DNA of 64,000 bases, taken from the NCBI RefSeq assembly GCF_014699075.1, contig NZ_JACXAB010000002.1:62001-126000 (forward strand), written 5' to 3'. The notes below the pieces were generated by a model that ran no database searches, was not told the DNA's origin, and saw only the letters and a list, made by a program, of their open reading frames with translations. Source of the DNA: Microvirga sp. Its GTDB lineage: Bacteria > Pseudomonadota > Alphaproteobacteria > Rhizobiales > Beijerinckiaceae. The position numbers and the translations under genes are program-made. Numbering within the stretch: position 1 is the stretch's first letter; each line of letters starts with the position of its first letter. This document shows, in pieces, positions 42,321 through 51,471 of the stretch.

Positions 42321-42806
42321 TCATAGAACAGCAGTGCGCAGGGAGATCGCTGCAGCAGCGATGGCAACCCCGTAAGGTACGCCTTTGGCCGGATTGTAGA
42401 GGTTTGCCGCCCAGGTCCAGCTTCTCACAAGGGCCGGCAGCGGGAGCTGGCGATAGCTGAGGATCGCGAAGGCCAGCAGCCCTCCATAGAGGGAGAGCAG
42501 AATGACGAAGGCGATGAGCTCACCGCCGAAACCAAACCACAGCGCGATCGCGGCAATGAACTTCACGTCGCCCGCGGCCATGGCGCCGATGTTGTAGGGG
42601 ATCAGGGCGACGAGAAAAACGACGAGTGCGGCCGCAACGTGCAGGAGAATGTCTGACCAGGCCATGCCGTTGAGGATCGCGAAGACGAAGAACCCGCCTA
42701 GGCACATGCCGACCAGAACGTTGGGGATCTTCATCCGGTAGAGATCCGTGAAGATTGCTGCGCACATAAAGATCACAAATGTGCCGATCTGGACGTTCTG
42801 GAGCAT
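42321..42806 (-). CDS. cpaA: Prepilin peptidase CpaA/TadV
   Basis: A 161-aa, A24-family aspartic protease with five or six membrane helices. The catalytic aspartates are visible as FTDLYRMKIPN and GDVKF. It removes the leader of Flp prepilins in the inner membrane. The start at 42806 was preferred because GGAGG is 6 bases upstream; an ATG five codons earlier is in frame. It lies downstream of the two pilin genes, after a terminator at 42831-42865, so it may be expressed from its own start. Length is typical of CpaA. Confidence 0.88.
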   Translation of the reverse strand: MLQNVQIGTFVIFMCAAIFTDLYRMKIPNVLVGMCLGGFFVFAILNGMAWSDILLHVAAALVVFLVALIPYNIGAMAAGDVKFIAAIALWFGFGGELIAFVILLSLYGGLLAFAILSYRQLPLPALVRSWTWAANLYNPAKGVPYGVAIAAAAISLRTAVL

Positions 42807-42830
42807 GGCGTCAGCCTCCATATGCGTTCG

Positions 42831-42865
42831 AAAAGAAAGCCCGGCCTTTCTTCAAAGACCGGGCT
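42831..42865 (-). terminator. Terminator after the Flp pilin genes
   Basis: AGCCCGG and CCGGGCT arms, with a T-rich run (TTTCTTTTC) on the minus strand. It separates abundant pilin mRNA from cpaA. Confidence 0.8.
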
Positions 42866-42888
42866 CTGGGTAGTCGGTGCCGAACTCG

Positions 42889-43101
42889 TCAGTTGGCGAC
42901 CATCTTGGCGGTTGCCGTCGACAGGGCCGTTCCAACAGTCGTGAAGACCGTCTTCAGGTTGGACCCTAGGGTGGTGACCGCGCCGATGATGACCACTGCC
43001 ACCAATCCAGCGAGAATTCCGTATTCCATGGCCGCGAGACCGTTCTCGTCGCTCATAAAGCGCTTCGCTGCTGCGGCAGAACCAGTAACTGACAGGTTCA
43101 T
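42889..43101 (-). CDS. flp: Flp-type pilin
   Basis: 70 aa; a leader with FMSDENGLAAMEYGILAGLVAVVIIGAVTTLG, the hallmark of Flp prepilins: cleavage before the hydrophobic segment with a Glu at position +5 of the mature protein (AAMEYG). The mature pilin of about 50 residues polymerises into Flp pili. Second copy, downstream of the paralogue at 43158-43370. Both are probably co-transcribed, with the terminator at 42831-42865. Confidence 0.9.
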   Translation of the reverse strand: MNLSVTGSAAAAKRFMSDENGLAAMEYGILAGLVAVVIIGAVTTLGSNLKTVFTTVGTALSTATAKMVAN

Positions 43102-43157
43102 TGTTGTACCTCGTCCTTTTAGATGGAGATCACTCTAGGTGGCGGAGTGAAAGGCGA

Positions 43158-43370
43158 TTAGCTCGCCTTCATGCTGGCGGTTGCGGTCGAGAGAGCGCCG
43201 CTGATCGTCGTGAAGACGGTCTTGAGGTTCGAGCCGAGGGTGGTCACGGCGCCGATGATCACGACGGCGACAAGGCCTGCGAGAATGCCATATTCCATGG
43301 CAGCAAGGCCATTCTCGTCGTTGGTGAAGCGCTTGGTGGCAGCAGCAGTGCGGGTGATGAGATTCTTCAT
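43158..43370 (-). CDS. flp: Flp-type pilin
   Basis: 70 aa when started at 43370; an upstream in-frame ATG is not preferred. The same GLAAMEYGILAGLVAVVIIGAVTTLG core as the next gene, differing mostly in the leader and the C-terminal tail. It is probably the first gene of the pilin pair. Two nearly identical tandem pilins suggest recent duplication and perhaps mixed fibres. Confidence 0.9.
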   Translation of the reverse strand: MKNLITRTAAATKRFTNDENGLAAMEYGILAGLVAVVIIGAVTTLGSNLKTVFTTISGALSTATASMKAS

Positions 43371-43666
43371 GGTTCTACGACGTCCTATGTGGCTTTTGAC
43401 GGGAGTCATTGCCCGTTATCGACGGGAATCATTCCCTGGGGTTTTGCTTGGAGTGGGGTGCCGTCACGCCGCAGCGCTTGCTCTTGGTTCCTGTGACCGG
43501 CTCACCATGCGGTTTTAATCTCCGGCCGTTGCCGGTGCAAGGCTGTTTAACGTTTCATTTCGCTTTTTCGCGCTTTCCTTCCCCTTTCCCCCTTATATTT
43601 CGTCGTGTAGATTGCCCCTCAGCTTAACGGCTGCAGGAAAGCAGCGCGTCATTAGTGGGTTCCAGC
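43371..43666. other. Divergent promoter region of pilins and pilus genes
   Basis: About 300 bases between the divergent pilin and CpaC-like genes. It contains GC-rich and then T-rich stretches, but no obvious consensus promoter could be assigned. It should contain regulators of pilin expression. Confidence 0.4.
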
Positions 43667-44353
43667 ATGAAAAGGCGTTTTCTTATGAAGGCTTACCTCC
43701 CGAAGCCTCGGGCAAATACTCGAATCGTTGCAAGCATTCTCATGATTTGCGTTTCGGCACTCGGAGCGCACGCGCAGGAGAAAGGGAAGGTCGCGGCCCT
43801 TGGCCCGAAGCTCCGTGCTTCCCTGGATAAAGCCGTCCTGGTGCGGATGCCCGACGGAATGCGGACCATCGTCATCGGCAATCCGGCAGTTGCTCACGTG
43901 AGCTTTGACAAGAGCGGGTTTGCGGTCGTTTCGGGGCGCAGCTTCGGCGAGACCAACATGATCGTCTTGGACGACAACGGCGATGTTATCGCCGAAACGG
44001 ATCTGGTGGTCAGCGACGATCGGAAATCACTGGTCAGCGTTCAATCGGGGATTTCCGGCAAGGTTACCGTTGCCTGTGACCCAAGATGCCAGCCGGTGGC
44101 AGCGGTTGGAGACGACGATCGCGCTTTCACTGGCTTGAGCGGACAGTTCAACCAGCTCACCAGCGCGGCTCAGCAAGCCGCAGCGGCATCAGCCGGCTCT
44201 GCCCCAGTGGCGGCGGCTGTTGTATCCGCCCCGCCTTCAGCGAGCGCTCCAGAGCCGAGCATGTCTCGCCCGGCTGGAGAGGGCGGCGTTGAAGAGGTTC
44301 CCCAGCCCCGGCGCCGGCTCAGGTTTGAAGAGCAATCTGTAGAGGCACAATAA
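43667..44353 (+). CDS. CpaC/RcpA N-domain-like pilus assembly protein
   Basis: A 228-aa protein when started at 43667; an ATG at 43685 with AAAAGG is another good candidate. A signal peptide (about 1-33) is followed by a domain matching the pilus-formation N-terminal domain found in CpaC secretins (LVRMPDGMRTIVIGNPAVAHVSFDKSG, then GETNMIVLDDNGDVIAE). A Pro/Ala tail replaces the secretin part, so it is a periplasmic stand-alone N-domain. It may assist the secretin encoded at 56067-57587. First gene of a plus-strand operon. Confidence 0.75.
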   Translation: MKRRFLMKAYLPKPRANTRIVASILMICVSALGAHAQEKGKVAALGPKLRASLDKAVLVRMPDGMRTIVIGNPAVAHVSFDKSGFAVVSGRSFGETNMIVLDDNGDVIAETDLVVSDDRKSLVSVQSGISGKVTVACDPRCQPVAAVGDDDRAFTGLSGQFNQLTSAAQQAAAASAGSAPVAAAVVSAPPSASAPEPSMSRPAGEGGVEEVPQPRRRLRFEEQSVEAQ

Positions 44354-44391
44354 GCGTGGCGCAGTCGGGTAGATCAGGACCGGAGTCGAAG

Positions 44392-44979
44392 ATGAAGAGT
44401 TTTTCGAAGCGCCTCGGCAAGGGAAACATGATTCGAGGAACTGATGGGGCTGTCGCGGTTGAGTTCGCGATGGTCGCATTTCCGTTCTTCATGGCAATCA
44501 TCGGCCTGATCTACATCGGCCTTCTCTACTGGACCAGTGCTACGCTCGATAAGAGCCTCGAGAAGGTTGCTCAGTTGATGTACGAGGGGCGGCCCTTGTG
44601 TGGTGCTGCGCCTGGTGCTGTCTCTCCCTACAATCAAGCTTGCTTGAAAGACCGGGTTTGCGAGCAGAGCCCCCTTGTTCTGATCAGCGAAGCCAAGTGC
44701 AAGTCCGGAGCTCTGTTTTTCGACCTTCGGGTGCTCAACGGTGATGGGACGGACGCGATGCCCTCTCTCGTTGTGGGCGGGGCCATCAATTCGGGTGCGT
44801 TCGCGGACCAGCCTGGGGCCGTCCCAGGCAAGATCGTGCTGATACGGGCCGCTATGGAGGTTCCCAATCTTGCCTGGGTTGGCCCTGGAATGGCTGCGGA
44901 TTCGGGCAAACGCATTGTGATGTCGGCTTCTGCCTTCCGCATGCGTCAACTCAACAACTACACGAACGCCGTTAATTAA
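44392..44979 (+). CDS. tadE: TadE-like minor pilin
   Basis: A 195-aa protein starting at 44392 with GGAG eight bases upstream. Residues about 20-45 contain the TadE prepilin-like segment (DGAVAVEFAMVAFPFFMAIIGLIYIG), with E at +5 of the hydrophobic core. The remainder has four Cys and is extracytoplasmic. TadE-type pseudopilins are cleaved by CpaA and are needed for Flp pilus assembly. Between the CpaC-like and the large TadE/Ig genes. Confidence 0.8.
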   Translation: MKSFSKRLGKGNMIRGTDGAVAVEFAMVAFPFFMAIIGLIYIGLLYWTSATLDKSLEKVAQLMYEGRPLCGAAPGAVSPYNQACLKDRVCEQSPLVLISEAKCKSGALFFDLRVLNGDGTDAMPSLVVGGAINSGAFADQPGAVPGKIVLIRAAMEVPNLAWVGPGMAADSGKRIVMSASAFRMRQLNNYTNAVN

Positions 44980-45003
44980 CGCGCCGCTCCGAGAGTCTTC
45001 GTC

Positions 45004-47220
45004 ATGGTAAAACGCATCCTACGCAAACTCCTGCGCTCGGAAAAGGGAGCCGCCGGACTTGAGTTCGCTCTGATCCTTCCGGCGATGCTATTCATCTATC
45101 TGGGCGGCTCCTACGTATCCTCGCTGGCTGCGCTCAACAAAAAGCTGCACGCGGCCTCGTATGCGGTGAATAACCTCGTTCCGTACCCTCGGGACTACTG
45201 CAGCTATAGAGCGTTTGCTCGCAACTTCCACGCATCGGGCGGTGCCAAACAGATGATGGGTGAGTTTCTCGCCCCTTATTCGGTTGCCGAGCAGCCGATG
45301 ATGATCCAGTACACCGAAAGCGCCCCCGACGTTGATAACCTAGTGACCGTCAGGGCGACTGCGCGGTATGGGCTAAACACGGGCTTTTGGGGTGTCGTGA
45401 ACAGCGTCGCGGCGCACACTCCCGGTGCGACCGACGGCTCGGGGATGGTTCCTTCGGTGTTCAACTTTACGATGACCTCTCCTGGGGTCACAGTTAAGAA
45501 GAACCCGGCAACCACATGCCCAGCCGGAGTGCTGCGTCTGGAAGGTCCGGCCGTGACGGAGTTCGTCGTCGGTGAACACAACAGCTTCACGGTCAAGGCA
45601 GAAGACGGCATTCCCGCGTATCAGATCAATCTGGCATCCGCGCTGCCGCCGGATCTGAGCTTCGCCACAGACGGGATGCAGGCGGATGTGTCGGGCGTAA
45701 TCCCGGAGACCTGCACCACGGGCCCCTGTAACCCTGAGACGTTCAACGTAACGATCGCGGCACAGGACTCAAGTGGTGCCCTTTGGGCTGGCAGCGGGAA
45801 CGTTTCAGCCCAGAAGAATTTCCAAATCCGCCTGATCCATAGCTTGCGCCTCACGGTGGGCAGTGAGACCGCGACGGTTGGAACTCCTTTTCAGAGCTCC
45901 GCTCCGAACCGCCAGGGCGGAAAACCAGGCTACACGTATTCGATCTCCGGGCAGCCAGCCGGCCTGGCTATCAATGCGACGACAGGGATCGTCTCTGGAA
46001 CGCCGACGACACCCGGTACTTACGATCAGATCATCGTAACGCTGCGAGATGCGCGTGGCAGCACCGTTTCCGACGACAGGATGGTCTACGAGGTCAAGCC
46101 TCCTGCTCTAACGGCCTTTGTCGACGGCAGCTTCAATGGGGTAGGCGGTATAAACCACGCCGTTGGGATCCATGCTCGAGGCGGTTGGGGTGTAATCACG
46201 GTTAGCTGCTCCGGATTCCCCGCGGGGTTGACCTGCGGCCCGGCCAGCAAGGCGACGCCATACGATGGCGCGGTTTCGGGTGCGGCACAGCAGTTGGGCA
46301 GCGGGACGGGAACGATCACCTTCCGCGACGCCACTGGCCAAGTCGCGACAACTTATATGAGCTGGAACATTCAGCCTCCGGCTCTCTCCGCTTGGGCGAC
46401 GGGCGCCATGAATGGTCAAGCCGGCTCATACGTCCGCAGTGACGTTGCGGCTCAGGGAGGTTGGGGCAACTTATGGGTTGTGAGTGTCTCCGGCGCCCCG
46501 TCGGGCATTGGGCTGTCGCATGTAGGATATTGGCAGTGGGCGCTCTCCGGCACCGCGCCGAGCCCAGCGGCTGGAAACATCACAGTGGTGATCGGCGATC
46601 AGGCGGGTCAGCGAGCGACGGCGGTGGTTGGGTACAACTATACTGCTCCGCCTTTGAGCACGTCGACGAGTGGCCACTTCGGTACCCAAGTATGCTGCAC
46701 CTCAACCTACACAGAGTATGTCTATTCCAGCGGCGGCTGGGGCGCGAAAACCGCTTCGGCTTCGGGCCTTCCCGCCGGAATGAGCATGAGCTGGAATGGC
46801 GAGCGGGCGACGATTTCCGGCCGGCCGTCAGCAGCAGGCTCGGGGACGATCCAAGTGACGGTCCGAGACTCGGTTGGCCAGACCAGCGTTAGGGGTCTCA
46901 ACTATAACTTCACGCCAGCAGTGTCCCCAGTAACCATCAGGACCATGGTGGAAGGCGCGGACCATACGGCAGCTTACCTGGGCGTGTATTTCTGGGACAA
47001 CGTGGCGATCGTGAGTACGTCAAGCTCCCGGGTGAGTGTAGTTAAAAACAGGTACGGCACCTACCATCAGTTCTCCTCAACGACGCCGGGAAACCCGCGG
47101 ACGTTTAGTTTCACTTGGAAGGACGCCAATGGGCTGACAAACAGTGCCTCTTATACGTGGTCTAGGACAACCTTGCCGGAGCAGCCGCCGCCGTCCGATT
47201 GTGTGTTCCAATGGTGCTGA
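45004..47220 (+). CDS. Large TadE/TadG-like pseudopilin with putative Ig (He_PIG) repeats
   Basis: A 738-aa protein. Its N-terminus (KGAAGLEFALILPAMLFIYLGG, residues about 14-36) is a TadE/G prepilin-like segment. From about residue 180 there are several repeats of a putative Ig fold (He_PIG-like: GKPGYTYSISGQPAGLAINATTGIVSGTPTTPG) and later repeats with a GGWG motif. It is far larger than normal TadE (about 180 aa) and suggests an adhesin displayed by the pilus machinery. A terminator follows at 47271. Probably co-transcribed with tadE. Confidence 0.75.
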   Translation: MVKRILRKLLRSEKGAAGLEFALILPAMLFIYLGGSYVSSLAALNKKLHAASYAVNNLVPYPRDYCSYRAFARNFHASGGAKQMMGEFLAPYSVAEQPMMIQYTESAPDVDNLVTVRATARYGLNTGFWGVVNSVAAHTPGATDGSGMVPSVFNFTMTSPGVTVKKNPATTCPAGVLRLEGPAVTEFVVGEHNSFTVKAEDGIPAYQINLASALPPDLSFATDGMQADVSGVIPETCTTGPCNPETFNVTIAAQDSSGALWAGSGNVSAQKNFQIRLIHSLRLTVGSETATVGTPFQSSAPNRQGGKPGYTYSISGQPAGLAINATTGIVSGTPTTPGTYDQIIVTLRDARGSTVSDDRMVYEVKPPALTAFVDGSFNGVGGINHAVGIHARGGWGVITVSCSGFPAGLTCGPASKATPYDGAVSGAAQQLGSGTGTITFRDATGQVATTYMSWNIQPPALSAWATGAMNGQAGSYVRSDVAAQGGWGNLWVVSVSGAPSGIGLSHVGYWQWALSGTAPSPAAGNITVVIGDQAGQRATAVVGYNYTAPPLSTSTSGHFGTQVCCTSTYTEYVYSSGGWGAKTASASGLPAGMSMSWNGERATISGRPSAAGSGTIQVTVRDSVGQTSVRGLNYNFTPAVSPVTIRTMVEGADHTAAYLGVYFWDNVAIVSTSSSRVSVVKNRYGTYHQFSSTTPGNPRTFSFTWKDANGLTNSASYTWSRTTLPEQPPPSDCVFQWC

Positions 47221-47270
47221 GGAACTCCTCAGACTGGCATAGATTGGTCTTCACCAGGTAACCAAGGAAA

Positions 47271-47300
47271 AACAGCGGGCTGAGTGCCCGCTGTTTTGTT
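47271..47300 (+). terminator. Terminator of the tadE operon
   Basis: AACAGCGGGC and GCCCGCTGTT form a perfect 10-bp stem with a 5-base loop, then TTGTTTT. Confidence 0.9.
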
Positions 47301-47580
47301 TTCTGACACGCTCGGTGATTGATCCTCTAACCGGAAGGAGCTTGCAGGACGCTCCCTAAAGCCTGGATCCGCCTGAGTGGGCCTGAATTGAATGAGAGAT
47401 GGGAAGAGAATGGCGCTGCGCGGGAGATGAGAAACCCGATGGCCGGCGGGATGCTCCTGACCAGTGATATTCCTGTCTTGAGGATAGATCAGACTGTGGA
47501 GAGGGCGCTCTTACATTCAACGTTTGATCAAGCTGGGTGCCTGGTAGTGTCGCCGGCCAAGAGGAGCAGGGCACTGGATC
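47301..47580. other. 280-bp gap without a convincing gene
   Basis: No clear ORF with a ribosome site, no promoter of note, and no hairpin beyond the terminator on the left. Short frames on both strands were judged spurious. Confidence 0.5.
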
Positions 47581-48111
47581 TCACGGGAGCCGCACGAGGC
47601 GCGTGTTGCGGACGGCCCAGGGGTTCGGTTGGTAAGAGCCGTTCTGATAATTAACCGGCGTCGTGTTCCCACTCGCGTCGAGCAGTACGATTTTCCCAGG
47701 GTTTTGGCGGATAAGCCTTTTCCAGAGATTGGTGCCTGCAATCTTTTGGTCGAGGTCCGATGCCAGGGGTTCCTGCAGTATGTTCATAATCGCGTCGTGA
47801 AGGCGGGTTCCGATCCCCTCCTTATGGAAGCGATCGAGAAGTTGAATCTTGCCGGTCCACCAGTAGTCGGTAGGACAGTCCGGTGATGCTTCGGCGCCGG
47901 AGTAGATCTTGAAGTGGGCGATGAGCTCGTCGTTCTCGAAGAGACCGAAGTTTCGTTCGTCCTTGTCGCCTTTACCTTCCTCAACCGTCCACGTCCGATT
48001 TTGATTATCGATCACGGTCTGGGGAAGCGGCCGACGATGTTGTTTCTGGAAGTACATCCCTTGCGGGGTTCCCAGATATACGGTCCCCTCTTTATCTCCT
48101 GAACTGGGCAT
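47581..48111 (-). CDS. GNAT-like acetyltransferase candidate, 176 aa
   Basis: Starts at ATG 48111 with AGAGGA upstream; a TTG eight codons earlier is less likely. A GNAT-style motif A, DRFHKEGIGTRLHDAIMN (R/Q-x-x-G-x-G/A), follows strands like WTGKIQLL and NDELIAHFKIYSG. The C-terminus has an NLWKRLIRQNPGKIVLL segment. The substrate is unknown. Located within the tad region but on the minus strand, ahead of nothing obvious. It may be a cargo gene. Similarity is modest. Confidence 0.5.
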   Translation of the reverse strand: MPSSGDKEGTVYLGTPQGMYFQKQHRRPLPQTVIDNQNRTWTVEEGKGDKDERNFGLFENDELIAHFKIYSGAEASPDCPTDYWWTGKIQLLDRFHKEGIGTRLHDAIMNILQEPLASDLDQKIAGTNLWKRLIRQNPGKIVLLDASGNTTPVNYQNGSYQPNPWAVRNTRLVRLP

Positions 48112-48271
48112 CTGATAATCCTCTTTCAGCGACAATTCTCATTTTCAGTGTCCAGCGTATGCCAGGACCTGTAATGACACCGGCTATACAGTGCATCACC
48201 CACTTGGCCAACCGGGGCGGCAACAATGATGTCCCGAGAGGGATCCGGCGGTGGCGACGGGACAAGAATAG

Positions 48272-48297
48272 AAAAAGGCCGCCCGGGGGCGGCCTTT
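48272..48297 (-). terminator. Terminator of the TadG-like gene
   Basis: AAAGGCCGCC and GGCGGCCTTT form a 10-bp stem with a 4-base loop; the minus-strand T run is TTTTTC. It is 80 bases after the stop at 48377. Confidence 0.85.
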
Positions 48298-48376
48298 CTG
48301 GTCGTAGTGTCACGATATGTGAAAACCTAGAGGCACAGTGTCAGGATATCTGAGAATTCGGACACCCTCTCTGCAC

Positions 48377-50320
48377 TTAGCTCGTCGGGTTCCCGTTGCC
48401 GTCGTAACACTGAACGCCCTGGGCCCGTGTCATACCCCAACCGTTGTCCCGCTTCCACCAGGCACAGTAGGGCGGCGCAGGTGGTGCAGGGACCGAAGGG
48501 AATACACCTCGATCGGAGACGTCGTTGAACACCAGATTTGAGGTGCAATATGAGCCCTGGCGACCGTCCCACTGCATATGCTGCTCCCAAAGAGCATCGC
48601 AGATCCCTCTCGCATGCTCACGAGCAGCGTCATAACGAGCCGCGGTCAGATAACGGACATCGTAGATCTTTCCGAACGGTCCGGTGTCCGTATTGTACGG
48701 CCCCGGCGCATAAATGTTGAGATCCGAGTTGGTCCCACACGAGACATAGATCCGCCTGGTGTAACCGCTGCCGTATTTGTCGTGAACGGACTTGTACAGC
48801 GTGTCGACGTAAGCGATCCAGGTTTCGGTGCGGCAATCGTATTCTGGCGGATCATTGTTCGGGGTAAAATCATAGCTGACAGGAAACGTCACCGTTCGTT
48901 CCGTGTCATCGACGACCGTCACATTGAAACTGCCCTTGGTTTTTGCGTCGTTCGAGGGAACACCGTAGACAGTACCGTTGAAGTAGCTATCGCGCCCTTC
49001 ACCGGCACACTTCATGCCTGTTGGTAGATTGGTGCAGTAGGCTCGGAGCGTTCCCCAGCCGCCGGATCCTTCGAAGACGCCTGTGCGGGTGATTGCGGTA
49101 TGCATCTTGCCAGTCACGGCCTTCAGCGCCCGCCCGCTAAGAGCGGGGAGACTGAAGTTATAGGGGATCTGGTGAGGGGGAGAGGTAATCCCGCGCCCGT
49201 CACGGACCGTGACCGTGATCACTCCCGAGATAGCGGTTTGACCGCTGGTGAGGTAGGGCTGTCCCTTGATGACACCGGTATTCGCGTCGCAGGTGAACGG
49301 ATTGCTCGGGTGCCCTGCCGGCAGCCCGGAGCAGGTGTACGTGTAGGGGCCCTTGCCACCGCTGCGTACTGGCGTCTTGGTGTAGGTGTACTGGCCGGGA
49401 CCCACAACCGTGTTGAAGTTGTCGCCAGTGTAGGTGAGCTCCAACGGATGGACGATCGTGAAGGTGATGTTGTGGTAGGCCGTCTGCTTGTTGATGCCGC
49501 CGCGGTTTTGATCGCCGCTGTCCGTCGCCCCGAACTGGGTAGGCGGTAGTGCTTGGGGATTGCACGGCGCTGTGCATGGGATGACGTTCGCCTGACCAGC
49601 AACCTGGCCCGTCGCGGCGTTGAGTGTCAGCCCACTCGGAAGCGTCGGGCCTACGCTATAGGTATATCCAGGCCAGCCCTTCGAGGCGGTCAGGGTAAAC
49701 GGTAGGGAGGGGGAGGCCCGTCCAGCCCAGATCTCGACAGCGGTCGGGCCCGTCAATTGAAGCCGATCAGCTTGGGCGAAAGCATTCGAGGTCACAGCTC
49801 CAGAGGAGGCCGTCACCGTGCAATCCTGCTTCAGCAGGGACATGAACACGCACTTGTAGCCGACCTGAGCATTGACGAGGTAGCGGCCGGTATATTTGTC
49901 GATCTCGACCGAACCAACCACCGTGGGTGGGTTCGCCGGATCATAACCGCTCTGGGTAAAATTCGTCCCGAGGAGCGTCTGCGCTTCGGTCTGCGGGTTG
50001 AAGGCACGCCGGTCCGCGCCATACTGACCCGCGTTGAGGCAGCCGTTATCCAGCGTATAGCCGCCCGACCCGTTGTCTGTCCGGATGGTGTCGAGGCAGG
50101 CGTTGATGCGCTGGCTCATCGTCTGGCTGATTGAGTCAACTGACCCTTGCAAGTCATTGTGGAGAGCGGAAAGGCGGGAGTAGTCGTACGCGATCCCGGC
50201 TGCCGGGATGAGAACTGAAAGGCTGAGGGCGAAGATGATCGCGACGTTGCCTCGGCTGTCTTGTGCGAAAGTTCGGATAGCACTGGCTCCCGAACCCGCA
50301 CCTTTCGGGCGGATGCTCAT
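48377..50320 (-). CDS. TadG-like protein with putative Ig repeats
   Basis: A 647-aa protein. Residues about 22-45 (SRGNVAIIFALSLSVLIPAAGIAYDYSRL) are the Tad/TadG N-terminal transmembrane segment. From about residue 190 on, He_PIG-like repeats (GWPGYTYSVGPTLPSGLTLNAATGQVAGQ) and others are visible, with several Cys. The C-terminal about 150 residues have a PDYDCRTETW-like motif and CDALWEQ. TadG proteins usually have a von Willebrand A domain; none was recognised here. Likely a pilus-tip or envelope adhesin. Own terminator; the upstream tadC operon ends before it. Confidence 0.75.
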   Translation of the reverse strand: MSIRPKGAGSGASAIRTFAQDSRGNVAIIFALSLSVLIPAAGIAYDYSRLSALHNDLQGSVDSISQTMSQRINACLDTIRTDNGSGGYTLDNGCLNAGQYGADRRAFNPQTEAQTLLGTNFTQSGYDPANPPTVVGSVEIDKYTGRYLVNAQVGYKCVFMSLLKQDCTVTASSGAVTSNAFAQADRLQLTGPTAVEIWAGRASPSLPFTLTASKGWPGYTYSVGPTLPSGLTLNAATGQVAGQANVIPCTAPCNPQALPPTQFGATDSGDQNRGGINKQTAYHNITFTIVHPLELTYTGDNFNTVVGPGQYTYTKTPVRSGGKGPYTYTCSGLPAGHPSNPFTCDANTGVIKGQPYLTSGQTAISGVITVTVRDGRGITSPPHQIPYNFSLPALSGRALKAVTGKMHTAITRTGVFEGSGGWGTLRAYCTNLPTGMKCAGEGRDSYFNGTVYGVPSNDAKTKGSFNVTVVDDTERTVTFPVSYDFTPNNDPPEYDCRTETWIAYVDTLYKSVHDKYGSGYTRRIYVSCGTNSDLNIYAPGPYNTDTGPFGKIYDVRYLTAARYDAAREHARGICDALWEQHMQWDGRQGSYCTSNLVFNDVSDRGVFPSVPAPPAPPYCAWWKRDNGWGMTRAQGVQCYDGNGNPTS

Positions 50321-50442
50321 GGGATTTCCCTGGAGGTTAAGTGGAGGGTGCGGCCGGCCAGGTCACTCGCCAGCGATTTCGCCAACCATGACTATAAGCC
50401 AAGGTTAGCGAATTATAAAACCCATTCTCGCCCTCTTAATGC

Positions 50443-50467
50443 GAAAAGAGGGGCGCGGGGCCCCTCT
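50443..50467 (-). terminator. Terminator of the tadBC operon
   Basis: On the minus strand AGAGGGGC and GCCCCTCT form an 8-bp stem followed by CTTTTCGC. It lies 50 bases after the tadC stop. Confidence 0.75.
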
Positions 50468-50518
50468 GGTTGTTCGCATATCAGACGGCGTTGTCCGCTG
50501 GCTTGGGCCAGTGGCTGC

Positions 50519-51460
50519 CTAGAAGCCACCGCCGCTCATATATTTGAGAAGCAAGGGGCTCACGATGAGGGTGATCAGGACCGGGAGCAGTGCCAGGATC
50601 ATCGGGATCGTTAGCTTTGGACCCATCTGGGCGGCGCGTCGCTCAGCCTCATTCATGCGCTGGGTGCGGCCCTCGTCGGCAAGGGTCTTGAGCGCATCGC
50701 CGATGGGAGTTCCATTCAATTCGGCCTGGATAAGGGTTGAAGCGAAGTTCCGGACCGGAGGAAGATCGACCCGCTTGTGGAGGTTCTCGTAGGCCTGGCG
50801 GCGGGTTGCCAGATACGACATTTCCGCAAGGAGGATGCGGAATTCTTCTGCCAGGGCGAAGGACTGATGGCCGATTTTGTCAGAGACCTTACGGATTGAC
50901 TGCTCGATGGAGATACCGGACCTGACACAGATGTTGAGGAGGTCGAGAGCGTCAGGCCAAGCCATCCGGATGGACTCCTGCCTCTTATCGATCGCACTGC
51001 TCAGAAGGACATCCGGTAGGCGTAGGCCCAGGAAGGCGATTCCGGCGATGGCAGCGACCTGGAAGAGCAGGTTCCCGTCAAATGCTCGTGTGAGAAACAT
51101 ATAGGCGGTCGAGAGGACGATCAGGGACACCGGTGTGATGAACCGCGCGAACAGGAAGCTGACTTCGTGGGCCGATGATCGATAGCCCGCCTGGACAAGC
51201 CTATCCCGGACATCGGTGGTGCCCAGGAATCGGGCGAGCTGCAGGCGGGTCACGATCGTTCGGACCTGCCGACCCGGCATGAACTTTGCCTTGGCCGGGC
51301 CATCTGACTGGCTCGCCAGCCGAAGTTTGTCAGGGGTCGTCTCCTCGAGCCTGCGGCGGCGCAGATTGGCAACGCTCTCCGGTTCCAGAAGCTGCAGGAC
51401 GTACATACCCACCGAGGTCAGGGTGACGGTAATCAGGACAATGAAGATGAACTGTTGCAT
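50519..51460 (-). CDS. tadC: Tad pilus inner membrane platform protein TadC
   Basis: A 313-aa GSPII/F-family protein with an N-terminal membrane segment, a basic region, two central helices (RFITPVSLIVLSTAYMFL and LFQVAAIAGIAFLGL) and a C-terminal pair (IPMILALLPVLITLIVSPLLL). The ALDLLNICVRSGISIEQSIRKV segment is typical. TadB and TadC form the inner membrane platform driven by TadA. It lies 11 bases after tadB and is the last gene of the operon. Confidence 0.88.
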   Translation of the reverse strand: MQQFIFIVLITVTLTSVGMYVLQLLEPESVANLRRRRLEETTPDKLRLASQSDGPAKAKFMPGRQVRTIVTRLQLARFLGTTDVRDRLVQAGYRSSAHEVSFLFARFITPVSLIVLSTAYMFLTRAFDGNLLFQVAAIAGIAFLGLRLPDVLLSSAIDKRQESIRMAWPDALDLLNICVRSGISIEQSIRKVSDKIGHQSFALAEEFRILLAEMSYLATRRQAYENLHKRVDLPPVRNFASTLIQAELNGTPIGDALKTLADEGRTQRMNEAERRAAQMGPKLTIPMILALLPVLITLIVSPLLLKYMSGGGF

Positions 51461-51471
51461 GGCCCGTCCCC

